A DNA stretch of 64,000 bases from Candidatus Nitrosotalea okcheonensis. GTDB lineage: Archaea; Thermoproteota; Nitrososphaeria; Nitrososphaerales; Nitrosopumilaceae. The notes beneath the pieces were generated by a model. That model had not been told where the DNA came from and ran no database searches. It saw only the letters and a program-made list of their open reading frames with translations. A program made the position numbers and the translations under genes. Shown in pieces: positions 34,894 to 42,528 of the stretch (position 1 is its first letter; each line of letters begins with the position of its first letter). The stretch is from the NCBI RefSeq assembly GCF_900177045.1, contig NZ_LT841358.1:79073-143072 (forward strand). Direction: 5' to 3'.

Positions 34894-34983
34894 ATATTTA
34901 CTGGATTTGTATCCAGTATAAGCTTAACTGGATTCTGGATAGATCTTTTCAAAAATATCCGACAAGAGAACTTTAATTATACT

Positions 34984-35235
34984 GTGAAGCAAAATGCCAT
35001 CAAGTTGGGCGACGAAAAATGCGCAGTTTGTGGGGGCCAAGGAAAAATTGCTCTTCTTGACACACAGTGTTCTTTTTGTAATGGAACAGGGGAATATTCC
35101 AAGACTGCTGATAGCTATATGAAATCACATATTTGCCAATGCATATTTCTTGACAGGATTACATGTCCTCTATGTGGAAAGAGATGTCATCATGATACTC
35201 CAAACAAACCCAAAGTCTTGATTAGTCCTGTTTAG
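34984..35235 (+). CDS. DnaJ-type zinc-finger protein
   Basis: The protein has 83 aa from GTG 34984. It has CAVCGGQGK and CSFCNGTGE, two CXXCXGXG repeats as in the cysteine-rich domain of DnaJ, then CQC and CPLCGKRC. It may thus hold two zinc ions. No J domain is present. It is convergent with the next gene (4-bp overlap) and divergent from ubiD. Function is unknown; protein-fold or disulfide-related binding is a guess from the motif only. Confidence 0.72.
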   Translation: MKQNAIKLGDEKCAVCGGQGKIALLDTQCSFCNGTGEYSKTADSYMKSHICQCIFLDRITCPLCGKRCHHDTPNKPKVLISPV

Positions 35236-35609
35236 AAAATTGGCGGAAGCTCATTTTTCTTGTCATGTCCGCCAGAACCAAATCTGCAATAAAAACACTG
35301 GTCTGACTGCATGTACTTGAGTTGTTCAATCTTGATTGCACCTATTTTGAGTGCAATCTTTGTTAAAATTCTGTACTTTACAGGCATGGACGGAATTACC
35401 TCCTTAAGGTATACGTTATAGTGATCTGGGCAAAATTTTAGCGTTATATTGCTTGGCTCCTTTGCAGTCTGGCTTACAGTCTTTGCAACCCCTATCTGCT
35501 CTCTGATATATTCGTGCTTTGGGCATGGGCAATTTCTTCCTCCAGGATGCTTGTACGCAGGCGTATTTTTCCAGTCAAAGCCAGGATATTCCTTTTCAAA
35601 ATCGTCCAA
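35232..35609 (-). CDS. Conserved cysteine-containing protein of unknown function
   Basis: The protein has 125 aa from TTG 35609. It contains the pairs CPCPKHEY, FCPDHYN and QCFYCRFG, probably one or two metal sites, and a middle helical stretch (YRILTKIALKIGAIKIEQL). The acidic, aromatic N terminus (FEKEYPGFDWKN) has no signal sequence. I do not recognise the family. It overlaps the DnaJ-finger gene by 4 bp tail to tail. Confidence 0.65.
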   Translation of the reverse strand: MDDFEKEYPGFDWKNTPAYKHPGGRNCPCPKHEYIREQIGVAKTVSQTAKEPSNITLKFCPDHYNVYLKEVIPSMPVKYRILTKIALKIGAIKIEQLKYMQSDQCFYCRFGSGGHDKKNELPPIF

Positions 35610-35710
35610 TGCCTAAAAGACGTGCCTGCTTCTTATAAAACTTCTATGAAATTGGCCTATTCTGTGCTTGATCAAAATGTAAATAAACTGCCATATCTCA
35701 CAACTACTAC

Positions 35711-36826
35711 ATGTCTAAAGAATCTACGCCAAAAAAAACACGTTCTATTAAAAAAGTTACAGAGGGATCTAACACAGCCGAACTAGAGGCAAAGATAGCA
35801 CAGCTTGAAGCCAAGCTTGCTAATTTATCATCACAGGTCAAGTCTGCAGAACAAAAACCTGCGCAGACTTCATCAAAAACACAACAAAGACCGGCAGCAA
35901 CAGGTCCAACTCACGGTACACTTCCAGCAGGAATGAAACCAGCAGAAGCTCCAAAACCCGAACCAAAACCACAACAAAGACCGGCAGCAACAGGTCCAAC
36001 TCACGGTACACTTCCAGCAGGAATGAAACCAGCAGAAGCTCCAAAACCACAATCTGCACCAGAAACAACATCTAGCGTGCATGAACCATCTGCAGGAGAA
36101 GTAGCACCTGCATATGCAAAGATAAGCTCAACAGGTTATACTGGTAACAAGTATTTTGCAACAAGAAAGAGATTATCATATCACCCATCAGACAAGCAGT
36201 TTACCGGCAGTGTCTCAACAACTAGCACTGTAACTACAACTGCTCCACCACCGCCGGCTCCTGAGTCAAAACATGAATCACAGACAAGCACCTCACGTGG
36301 TACACTTCCAGCAGGAACCAAGCCCCAAGAGAAAAAGTCTTTGTGGAAAGCAAAGGGTTCTGATGTAGCAGAGACATATGTTGCAGAAGAAGAACCAAAA
36401 CCACAACAAAGACCGGCAGCAACAGGTCCAACTCACGGTACACTTCCAGCAGGAATGAAACCAGCAGAAGCTCCAAAACCCGAACCAAAACCACAACAAA
36501 GACCGGCAGCAACAGGTCCAACTCACGGTACACTTCCAGCAGGAATGAAACCAGCAGAAGCTCCAAAACCACAATCTGCACCAGAAACAACATCTAGCGT
36601 GCATGAACCATCTGCAGGAGAAGTAGCACCTGCATATGCAAAGATAAGCTCAACAGGTTATACTGGTAACAAGTATTTTGCAACAAGAAAGAGATTATCA
36701 TATCACCCATCAGACAAGCAGTTTACCGGCAGTGTCTCAACAACTAGCACTGCACCACCAGCTGCAGAACCTGCAAAACCAAAATCTACATTCCGCACAA
36801 CACTTCCAGCAGGATTTAAAGCCTAA
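35711..36826 (+). CDS. Pro/Ala/Thr-rich repeat protein with TLPAG motifs
   Basis: The protein has 371 aa. After a basic start and a coiled-coil (residues ~20-45, ELEAKIAQLEAKLANLSSQ), it consists of disordered repeats. The peptide TLPAGxK occurs six times (four GTLPAGMKPAE, one GTLPAGTKPQE, and the C-terminal TTLPAGFKA). A ~55-residue block with GYTGNKYFATRKRLSYHPSDKQ occurs twice. There is no signal peptide or membrane span. DNA 35881-36230 and 36403-36752 appear identical. The short repeated motif suggests multivalent binding to a partner, perhaps for filament or clustering. Function is unknown. Confidence 0.85.
   Translation: MSKESTPKKTRSIKKVTEGSNTAELEAKIAQLEAKLANLSSQVKSAEQKPAQTSSKTQQRPAATGPTHGTLPAGMKPAEAPKPEPKPQQRPAATGPTHGTLPAGMKPAEAPKPQSAPETTSSVHEPSAGEVAPAYAKISSTGYTGNKYFATRKRLSYHPSDKQFTGSVSTTSTVTTTAPPPPAPESKHESQTSTSRGTLPAGTKPQEKKSLWKAKGSDVAETYVAEEEPKPQQRPAATGPTHGTLPAGMKPAEAPKPEPKPQQRPAATGPTHGTLPAGMKPAEAPKPQSAPETTSSVHEPSAGEVAPAYAKISSTGYTGNKYFATRKRLSYHPSDKQFTGSVSTTSTAPPAAEPAKPKSTFRTTLPAGFKA
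35881..36752 (+). repeat. 350-bp direct duplication with nested 90-bp repeats
   Basis: Positions 35881-36230 and 36403-36752 (offset 522 bp) read identically by eye. Each copy begins with two 90-bp units (35881 and 35971; 36403 and 36493), both starting acaacaaagaccggcagcaa. The repeats lie wholly inside the repeat-protein gene and keep the frame. Absence of silent changes suggests recent duplication or ongoing gene conversion. Confidence 0.9.
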
Positions 36827-37281
36827 TTCTTAAAGGCATCTAGCACTTCTTGTGCATGTCCTGCAGGTTTTACTTTTTCAAAAACTTTTAGGATCTTGCC
36901 TTTTTCATCTACAAGAAAAGTTGTTCTGTTTACTCCCATGTATTCACGACCCATGAATTGCTTCTTGCCCCATACGCCAAACTTTTTTGCTACATCTTTT
37001 TCTGTATCTGCAAGTAAAATAAAAGGAACATTCATTTTCTCACCAAACTTTTTGTGAGACTCTTCATCATCTGGACTGATTCCGATTATCTCAATCCCAG
37101 ATGTCTTGAATTTTTTGTAATCTTGAGAAAATTCAGCAGCCTCTGTTGTGCATCCTGGCGTGAAATCTTTTGGATAAAAATAGACAACGTATTTTTTGCC
37201 CTTGAGATCTGACTTTTTCACTGTCTTGCCTTCTGCATCCTTTAGTGCAAAATCTGGAACTTGATCTCCTTCTGATAACAT
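36823..37281 (-). CDS. bcp: Peroxiredoxin, Bcp/PrxQ family
   Basis: This 152-aa thiol peroxidase reduces peroxides with thioredoxin. The peroxidatic Cys is C44 in FTPGCTTEA. The resolving Cys usually found five residues later is absent (AAEFS), so it should act as a 1-Cys enzyme or use another thiol. The start LSEGDQVPDFALKD and the GVWGKKQFMGREYMGVNRTTF segment are typical. It overlaps the repeat protein tail to tail by 4 bp. Confidence 0.94.
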   Translation of the reverse strand: MLSEGDQVPDFALKDAEGKTVKKSDLKGKKYVVYFYPKDFTPGCTTEAAEFSQDYKKFKTSGIEIIGISPDDEESHKKFGEKMNVPFILLADTEKDVAKKFGVWGKKQFMGREYMGVNRTTFLVDEKGKILKVFEKVKPAGHAQEVLDAFKN

Positions 37282-37393
37282 TTGAGATATGCTGTATACA
37301 ATCCCTACTTATTTTTTGTCTACGGGGTTCGACTTCTGAACAGAAGTGGGTTTCGAATGTTTTATATTGTATATTCAGAGGTCAGAGTGATTG

Positions 37394-38098
37394 ATGGTGA
37401 ATCTACGTGCCTGGCTTGCAGAGGCAATAGGGACATATGCCCTTGTCTTCTTTGGACCGTTATCCATCATACTTTCAGTTGCGTATTTTGGCTCGGTACT
37501 TACAATTCCATCACTTGTTGTAATAGCACTTGCACATGGTGCTGCCATTGGATTGATGGTTTACACATTTGGCCATGTTTCAGGTGGTCACATCAATCCT
37601 GCAGTTACAATATCAATGCTGGTGACTAGACGAATAAATATCAAGGATGGGATTGGTTATATTGTATCTCAATTAATTGGTGCAGTTGTTGCAGCTGCAA
37701 CGCTCAAGGTAATACTGCCTGACCTTGGTGAAAAGGTGCATTTTGGAACTCAGGGTGGACCTAGCGCGATTTTACACAATAGTGTGGCATCTGGATTTGC
37801 AATTGAAGCCATTCTTACATTCTTCTTGGTTACTGTGATCTTCATGACTGCTGTACACAAAAAGGCACCAGCCGGAATGTATGGTCTTGCAATAGGCGGA
37901 ATGATATTTCTGATACACTTGGTAGGTGTACCATTGACTGGAGCAAGTGTTAATCCTGCAAGAACCTTTGGACCTGCACTCATTTCTGGTTACTGGGATT
38001 ATCACTGGATGTACTGGGCAGCCCCAATAACAGGTGCGATAATTGCAGGACTGATAATGAACTATATCTTTGTAAAAAAGGCTGAAGAAATAGCATAG
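37394..38098 (+). CDS. MIP-family channel (aquaporin/glycerol facilitator)
   Basis: The protein has ~234 aa from ATG 37394, with six membrane helices and two NPA half-helices (GGHINPAVT and GASVNPARTF). The second NPA is followed by Arg, the selectivity-filter arginine. The substrate (water, ammonia, glycerol) cannot be decided from this sequence. A TATA-like ttttatattg lies upstream. It has its own transcript just before the tRNA-Arg integration site and is the last core gene before the accessory region. Confidence 0.93.
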   Translation: MVNLRAWLAEAIGTYALVFFGPLSIILSVAYFGSVLTIPSLVVIALAHGAAIGLMVYTFGHVSGGHINPAVTISMLVTRRINIKDGIGYIVSQLIGAVVAAATLKVILPDLGEKVHFGTQGGPSAILHNSVASGFAIEAILTFFLVTVIFMTAVHKKAPAGMYGLAIGGMIFLIHLVGVPLTGASVNPARTFGPALISGYWDYHWMYWAAPITGAIIAGLIMNYIFVKKAEEIA

Positions 38099-38154
38099 AT
38101 TTTTTCTCTGTTTTTGAAATGTATTATAACGGGTCTGTGTTGAATTTTATTTGT

Positions 38155-38229
38155 GGACCCGTAGCACAGCTTGGATAGTGCGGACGCTTGCGGAGCGTCA
38201 GGTCGTGGGTTCGAGTCCCCCCGGGCCCG
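38155..38229 (+). tRNA. tRNA-Arg (GCG), attachment site of an integrative element
   Basis: The acceptor is GGACCCG/CGGGCCC, the D-arm GCAC/GTGC, the anticodon stem GACGC/GCGTC with loop TTGCGGA (anticodon GCG), and the T-arm GTGGG-TTCGAGT-CCCCC. G73 lies at 38229. Two mismatches are present, A3-C70 and T50-C64, both explained if the 3' end was replaced by element sequence during integration. The adjacent integrase supports this. The mismatches are unusual and could weaken the tRNA. Confidence 0.85.
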
Positions 38230-38241
38230 TATTACATGTGA

Positions 38242-39645
38242 CTACGAGCCCCGGCTATTTTTGACCAAAATTTTGTCATTTGGCAGAGTTGCGACATACT
38301 GCCAGCCTTCCGTTATCATTTTTTCAAACTCTTCGACAGTTACGATTTTTTCTGTGCTGATGTTTTCTTCTTTTTTTGTAGTGACTTCAAGGTCTAGAAA
38401 TTCCTGACTCTTTCGAAATGCCTCTCGCATCTCATCAGTGAGCAGTTTTGAAAGTATGCTCTTGTTTGTTGTGTATTTTGCTTCAATTGATCCCTTGTGT
38501 CCCATGAAAAACACGCGAAAGTCATGAGCAATCTTTCCTCTTGATTCTGCAATCAAGAGTTGTGTGTCAAAGAATGCCCGCAACACATACGGTCTCCACA
38601 TGAATCTTGGTCTCATTGCTTTTCTTACTTGTTGGCAGATGACAGATGTTGTCATGAATTTTTTTCCTTGATGTTTTCCACGATACGTTATCAGTTTTGA
38701 CGACGGTGCAATCACTGGACTTTCAGCAGTTAATGTTTCGCCAGATGCCAGTCTTTCATTAAGATATGCAAGTACCTTTTCTGTACCTGATTCTGATATG
38801 AAGGTAAAGTAGGTGTGTCCTGCCTTTGAGAGTGTCTTTCGGACTATGACCTTGGGTGGCACCACCTGAAACCTTGCAATTCCAAGAACGATATCGAGTT
38901 CTGGCAGGTCTTTTATCATCAGCCCGTCTGACGCATCATGCTTTCCTAATACTTCGGGTCTGAGTCCTGCCTTTCCTATCAGTGCCATTATTGCACCAGT
39001 CCTTAGACTTGCCCTGTTGAACAACTCCTTGAGTTCAATGTCGTCTGGCACACGCTCGTTTGCAAGCGAAGGCGTCGAGTCTGCATTTGCGATTTTTATC
39101 TTTCGCTTGACCTCAATGTCAAAGTGATGTAGCCATGATTTTACTGAGGTTACAATTGCCTTGATGTATTGAGGTGCCTTGTGTTGTTTTTCCATTGTTG
39201 TAATGCTATCCTCTATCAGGTCTGCGACTGCACGCGAGTCCCTTTGTCCTAACTTGACTATCTCAAATGGAGTTGTCTTGTTGTTCTCGCAGAATAGGCT
39301 CAGTTTTCGTAGTCTTACATCCGCAGTCACAATACTGCTTCTTGCTAGGTTGTCATACCAGCGTCGTATGTCTTTGTTTGAAAGAAGGTTGTCTTTTTTT
39401 GTGATTTTGTTCTGTTTTGCAGTTATTGTTTGGTTTTGTTCATGTGTCAATTTTTTTCCCACATCAGACCGCACTGCTTTGCGGTCCTCATCAAGTCTAT
39501 CTGCTGCATTAGATAGTATTTGACTTTTTACAGTCGTCTTGGTTTTAAGAGATCTTGCCAATGGATCTGAAAAGATTTTGGAAAAGATAATCCTGTTACA
39601 CTTCTCCGAAGAGAAGAAAATGCCTGAAATGGAAATATTGTTCAT
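38242..39645 (-). CDS. int: Tyrosine recombinase (integrase)
   Basis: This 467-aa protein has an N-terminal SAM-like arm (~90-180) and a C-terminal catalytic domain. The catalytic set is R229 (KAGLRPEVLG), R356 in the RPYVLRAFF box (Tyr replaces the usual His of HxxR), H383 (MGHKGS) and nucleophile Y391 (EAKYTTN). The stop lies 12 bp from the tRNA-Arg 3' end and the gene points at it, the standard layout of a tRNA-integrated element. A ~50-residue charged C-terminal tail follows the catalytic Tyr. The gene appears intact. Confidence 0.92.
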   Translation of the reverse strand: MNNISISGIFFSSEKCNRIIFSKIFSDPLARSLKTKTTVKSQILSNAADRLDEDRKAVRSDVGKKLTHEQNQTITAKQNKITKKDNLLSNKDIRRWYDNLARSSIVTADVRLRKLSLFCENNKTTPFEIVKLGQRDSRAVADLIEDSITTMEKQHKAPQYIKAIVTSVKSWLHHFDIEVKRKIKIANADSTPSLANERVPDDIELKELFNRASLRTGAIMALIGKAGLRPEVLGKHDASDGLMIKDLPELDIVLGIARFQVVPPKVIVRKTLSKAGHTYFTFISESGTEKVLAYLNERLASGETLTAESPVIAPSSKLITYRGKHQGKKFMTTSVICQQVRKAMRPRFMWRPYVLRAFFDTQLLIAESRGKIAHDFRVFFMGHKGSIEAKYTTNKSILSKLLTDEMREAFRKSQEFLDLEVTTKKEENISTEKIVTVEEFEKMITEGWQYVATLPNDKILVKNSRGS

Positions 39646-39691
39646 TCATGAGAAAATAATTGTTAAAAATAACCTGTTTTCAATATAGTCA

Positions 39692-39868
39692 ATGGCTAGT
39701 ACATTCAGAATGGAGCCTTACGAGACAAGAAGTATAGCAAAGAAAATACTTGAAGGCATAAGCCAAGGCAAGACAATCAGTCAGATATCACACGAGCATC
39801 CAAAAATTGCAAGTACGACCATACGAAATAGTGTAAGAAGATTAGAGGAGGCTGGGTTTATTGAATAA
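39692..39868 (+). CDS. Small winged-helix/HTH DNA-binding protein
   Basis: This 58-aa protein starts MASTFRMEPYETRSIAKKI. It has a helix-turn-helix pattern (GKTISQISHEHPKIASTTIR, then NSVRRLEEAGFIE), where the last part is a wing-like recognition end typical of element-borne regulators. It is divergent from the integrase across 46 bp, so it may repress integrase expression. Its stop overlaps the next ORF by 8 bp. Confidence 0.7.
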   Translation: MASTFRMEPYETRSIAKKILEGISQGKTISQISHEHPKIASTTIRNSVRRLEEAGFIE

Positions 39869-40064
39869 GAGGATAACCAATGTAGGCAAAAAGGCGCTTG
39901 ATGCTCGCAAATATCTAGATGAAAAAGAACGAGTAAGCAAAGAAGAAATGATACAAAATTTTGGAGAAGATGTCTATACGAGAGGCAAAGATCTTTTGTG
40001 GACTTCGGTTAACAAAAATGGTAAAGAAACTCTAAAACGAGATCCTATCACTGAACACAAATAG
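39861..40064 (+). CDS. Small basic element-borne protein
   Basis: The protein has 67 aa from TTG 39861, overlapping the upstream HTH gene by 8 bp, so it is translationally coupled. It is Lys/Arg-rich with helical charged stretches (VGKKALDARKYLDEKERVSKEE). No domain is recognised. It is likely part of an element regulatory operon with 39692-39868. Confidence 0.55.
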   Translation: MNKRITNVGKKALDARKYLDEKERVSKEEMIQNFGEDVYTRGKDLLWTSVNKNGKETLKRDPITEHK

Positions 40065-40106
40065 AATTTAGTTTTTGTAACCTTTTTCAAAATTTATAAT
40101 TTGTAA

Positions 40107-40152
40107 GTTAACCTAGGTTACTCATGGTTAACAGAAGTTAACTGTGGTCAAC
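40107..40152. promoter_or_regulatory. Five 10-bp-phased GTTAAC direct repeats (iteron/operator)
   Basis: GTTAAC-like hexamers start at 40107, 40117, 40127, 40137 and 40147, exactly 10 bp apart (GTTAAC, GTTACT, GTTAAC, GTTAAC, GTCAAC). They lie on one face of the helix just upstream of a ribbon-helix-helix gene (40212). Such phased arrays are typical operators or partition/replication iterons of small elements bound cooperatively by RHH proteins. Confidence 0.7.
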
Positions 40153-40211
40153 AGCATTTCTCCTCATACAAGTGTAATTTACTTTTATTCGGTATTTACA
40201 AAGTTACTCTA

Positions 40212-40478
40212 ATGCGAACACTAGGAACCAAGGTTAACGATGACATGTATCAAAGATTTCTTGAGTTATCAGATGTTACGCAAGTAACAGTAAGTGAGAA
40301 CTTGAGAAATTTAATTGAAAAATCGTTAACCAAGAAATCTGATCATATGAAAGATCAAGGTGGAGAATCTAGTATAAACCATATTCTGAGTTGTCCAGAT
40401 TGTCAAATTGTCCTTGCGGATAAAGGATTCATCACAATGCCTATAGAAATGTACAATAAAATAAGACATTACATCTAA
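40212..40478 (+). CDS. Ribbon-helix-helix regulator with a C-terminal CXXC
   Basis: This 88-aa protein has an RHH/CopG/Arc-type N-terminal ~45 residues: a beta strand (MRTLGTKVND) followed by two helices (MYQRFLELSDVT and VSENLRNLIEKSL). The C-terminal half has CPDC and could bind metal. The 10-bp-phased repeats 60 bp upstream are a plausible autoregulatory or centromere-like binding site. It probably belongs to the element maintenance genes. Confidence 0.7.
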   Translation: MRTLGTKVNDDMYQRFLELSDVTQVTVSENLRNLIEKSLTKKSDHMKDQGGESSINHILSCPDCQIVLADKGFITMPIEMYNKIRHYI

Positions 40479-40481
40479 AGA

Positions 40482-40619
40482 TCAAACATCGGTGCTCTTT
40501 GCCACATACATTTTTCCGCCCTCCTCTATGAAAGTAACTGTATCTCCTTCCTTTAGTTTGTGTTTGTCTCTGACCTTCTTTGGGATGGTAATCTGAAACT
40601 TGTATGTGATTGTGCTCAT
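40482..40619 (-). CDS. AbrB/MazE-like SpoVT domain protein
   Basis: This 45-aa ORF is found by direct translation. MSTITYKFQITIPKKVRDKH and then KLKEGDTVTFIEEGGKMYV follow the swapped-hairpin AbrB (SpoVT) pattern of antitoxin and transition-state regulators. The ATG is at 40619. It is convergent with the RHH gene (3-bp gap). A partner toxin is not evident next to it, so it may act alone as a DNA-binding repressor. Confidence 0.72.
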   Translation of the reverse strand: MSTITYKFQITIPKKVRDKHKLKEGDTVTFIEEGGKMYVAKSTDV

Positions 40620-40693
40620 ACCCAGTATTTCTCGTTTTGATTACTTTGACATCCTTGTTATTCTTAATTGTATGAATGATAATGTTGATTAGC

Positions 40694-41008
40694 ATGTCCA
40701 AGGAAAGTAAGGAAGGTAAGGATAGAGAGGATAAATTTATGGCAAAAACTGTTGTAATAGTTGGCGGAGCTGCTATACTTTCGTTTGGTGTCTTTCTTTT
40801 ATTGATTCCAGTTTCATCCATAGGCACTGCTACGGATACTCATGAGGCATGTAATTCTGTTATTGGTACTTTAGGTAAGGTGTTTAGTTCAGAAATAAGC
40901 CAGAGATGCCAACAGGTGGAAGACATGGCATTTGGTAGCTATGCACTTATTGGTATAGGTACTTTGTTGGTAATAGTCGGAGCCATTTATAAAAAAATAA
41001 AATCATGA
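40694..41008 (+). CDS. Two-helix membrane protein
   Basis: The protein has ~104 aa from ATG 40694; the frame is open from 40676. A charged cytosolic start (MSKESKEGKDREDKF), helix ~20-42 (VVIVGGAAILSFGVFLLLIPV), an external loop with two Cys (EACNSV, QRCQQV) that could form a disulfide, and helix ~80-100 are visible. It has no recognised family and is lone within the element. Confidence 0.6.
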   Translation: MSKESKEGKDREDKFMAKTVVIVGGAAILSFGVFLLLIPVSSIGTATDTHEACNSVIGTLGKVFSSEISQRCQQVEDMAFGSYALIGIGTLLVIVGAIYKKIKS

Positions 41009-41251
41009 TGGAATTGATATTTCGTATCTTATTGATCGAGATGACGATTCAGAATTCATAGATGTAACAAAATAACGCTATTTTTGAAGGACAGATACTT
41101 GCAAGAAATGTACACTAGAATTTTATTCCAGAGAAGGCTTTTAACTTCATGTCTTGAGGAAACATCTAATCCAGTTCCTAAAGGGTTAATTATTTTTCCT
41201 GATCAACCGACGGATACTCGACAGAACAGATATTCCACAACACTTTAGAAC

Positions 41252-41482
41252 CTAATCGGAGCGTCTACCGTGCCAGATTCCTAAAGCAAGAATACCTAGT
41301 CCGATTCCTATGATTACAGCTTCAATTCCCCAATGTTCCAAAGTTTTCTTGCCCTCAGGAGAGGTGTATACATTCAGACCCAATTTCTTAACTGCATCTT
41401 CATATCCAAATGTGGTATGTACAAAGGCAAGAAATCCTACTACTACGACTAAAATGCCAATTACTTTGGCGACATTTGACAT
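41252..41482 (-). CDS. Small two-helix membrane protein
   Basis: This 76-aa protein has membrane helices at residues ~5-25 (VIGILVVVVGFLAFVH) and ~50-70 (GIEAVIIGIGLGILALGIW), separated by a soluble loop with a TSPEGKKTLEHWG segment, and a basic end (HGRRSD). It resembles the protein at 62154-62384 only in general layout. Function is unknown. Confidence 0.65.
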   Translation of the reverse strand: MSNVAKVIGILVVVVGFLAFVHTTFGYEDAVKKLGLNVYTSPEGKKTLEHWGIEAVIIGIGLGILALGIWHGRRSD

Positions 41483-41635
41483 TATTGGATTAATCTCCTA
41501 CCACTTCTTAAGTCAAATCCATGAGTGAAGCCTTTCAGGTCAAATTATTCAACAAATATGCCATTAATTGCACAGAACTTAAATGAATGATTTTCATGGA
41601 AATTCTTATAAAATTACAAGTATCAGTTTAATGTG

Positions 41636-41800
41636 ATGGTAATTCGTAAGAAGAGAGACGATACAAAAATCAGAAATGTATCGGATTTACCTGAAAATGT
41701 AAGACGAAAATACCGAAGCGACACTAATCTTGGCACGGTTTTAAGAGATTATGGTGTTACCACAAAGAGTCAACTAAAAAAGAAATTACGAGATAGATAA
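41636..41800 (+). CDS. Small basic protein of the element
   Basis: This 54-aa ORF is found by direct translation from ATG 41636. It is very basic (MVIRKKRDDTKIRNVSDLPE and QLKKKLRDR), with a possible helix-turn-helix in the C-terminal half (LGTVLRDYGVTTKSQLKK). It ends 3 bp before the convergent HEPN gene stop. It is probably DNA-binding; no family is assigned. Confidence 0.55.
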   Translation: MVIRKKRDDTKIRNVSDLPENVRRKYRSDTNLGTVLRDYGVTTKSQLKKKLRDR

Positions 41801-41803
41801 TTA

Positions 41804-42463
41804 CTATTTTATCTTGCCTAATTCTTTTGCCTTATCAGTAGTAATAGATAATGCATATGATAAAAATAACAGACTATTTGCATAATATGTCACAGATTTA
41901 TTATAGTCAAAATTAACATCTGACATTTCATGTATCAAACCATGACGTATTTTAAACAATTCATGAAAATCATCCCAATTAAAAAAATAATCTACGCCAT
42001 CTTTTTTCATACTGAACATTTTTGTATTTGCTCTTTCCTTAACCTGTGAAAAAAAAGAATCACAAATTAATTTTGAAAACACAAAATCTATTTCTTGAGG
42101 ATTTTGAAAATTTATTTCCTTGGATATGATACGTCCGACTGTTATTTTTTCATTTTTTTTGATTTCATCTAAATCAAGAATTGATATCTTGATTTCATCT
42201 TTTTCAAATATGCCTTTGGGTTCAAGATGATACCCATCAATGATTTTTCGTGTGAGGTCTTTACAAAAAGATTCTATAAGACTAACTAAACGAATGATCA
42301 AGTAATTTTTTAAGCCAGTGGTAGTTTTACTATTCAATTTTTTGGTTTTAAGAGTTTCAAGAATTTGCTCAAGCTCATAGAAAGATTCAGTGAATAAATC
42401 TTGTATTGATTTATCGGTAACTTGTATTATTTCATCAATTTGTAATCTTCCTTTATTTGCCAT
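41804..42463 (-). CDS. HEPN-like domain protein, candidate ribonuclease effector
   Basis: The protein has ~219 aa from ATG 42463; GTG 42475 is in frame. It is mostly helical. Near the C terminus it carries IRHGLIHEM, the RX4H catalytic motif of HEPN ribonucleases. Upstream helices (IRLVSLIESFCKDLTRKII) resemble RiboL-PSP/MAE_28990-type HEPN proteins of defence and abortive-infection systems. It lies 65 bp downstream of a membrane-anchored HNH nuclease gene on the same strand. Nuclease activity is inferred from the motif only. Confidence 0.68.
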   Translation of the reverse strand: MANKGRLQIDEIIQVTDKSIQDLFTESFYELEQILETLKTKKLNSKTTTGLKNYLIIRLVSLIESFCKDLTRKIIDGYHLEPKGIFEKDEIKISILDLDEIKKNEKITVGRIISKEINFQNPQEIDFVFSKLICDSFFSQVKERANTKMFSMKKDGVDYFFNWDDFHELFKIRHGLIHEMSDVNFDYNKSVTYYANSLLFLSYALSITTDKAKELGKIK

Positions 42464-42528
42464 GAGATGTATCACTAGAAGTAATAATTAAGATTGCTTT
42501 AAGCAAATTATTTGAATAAATTAAATAT

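Noticed and set aside
35838-36604. Long minus-strand frames with Cys/Trp-rich repeats
   Set aside because: They are antisense readings of the TLPAG repeat gene, duplicated only because the gene is.
40441-40827. 128-codon minus-strand frame covering the AbrB-like ORF
   Set aside because: The 45-aa AbrB-like frame in another register explains the region; the longer frame has no domain and crosses the opposite membrane gene.
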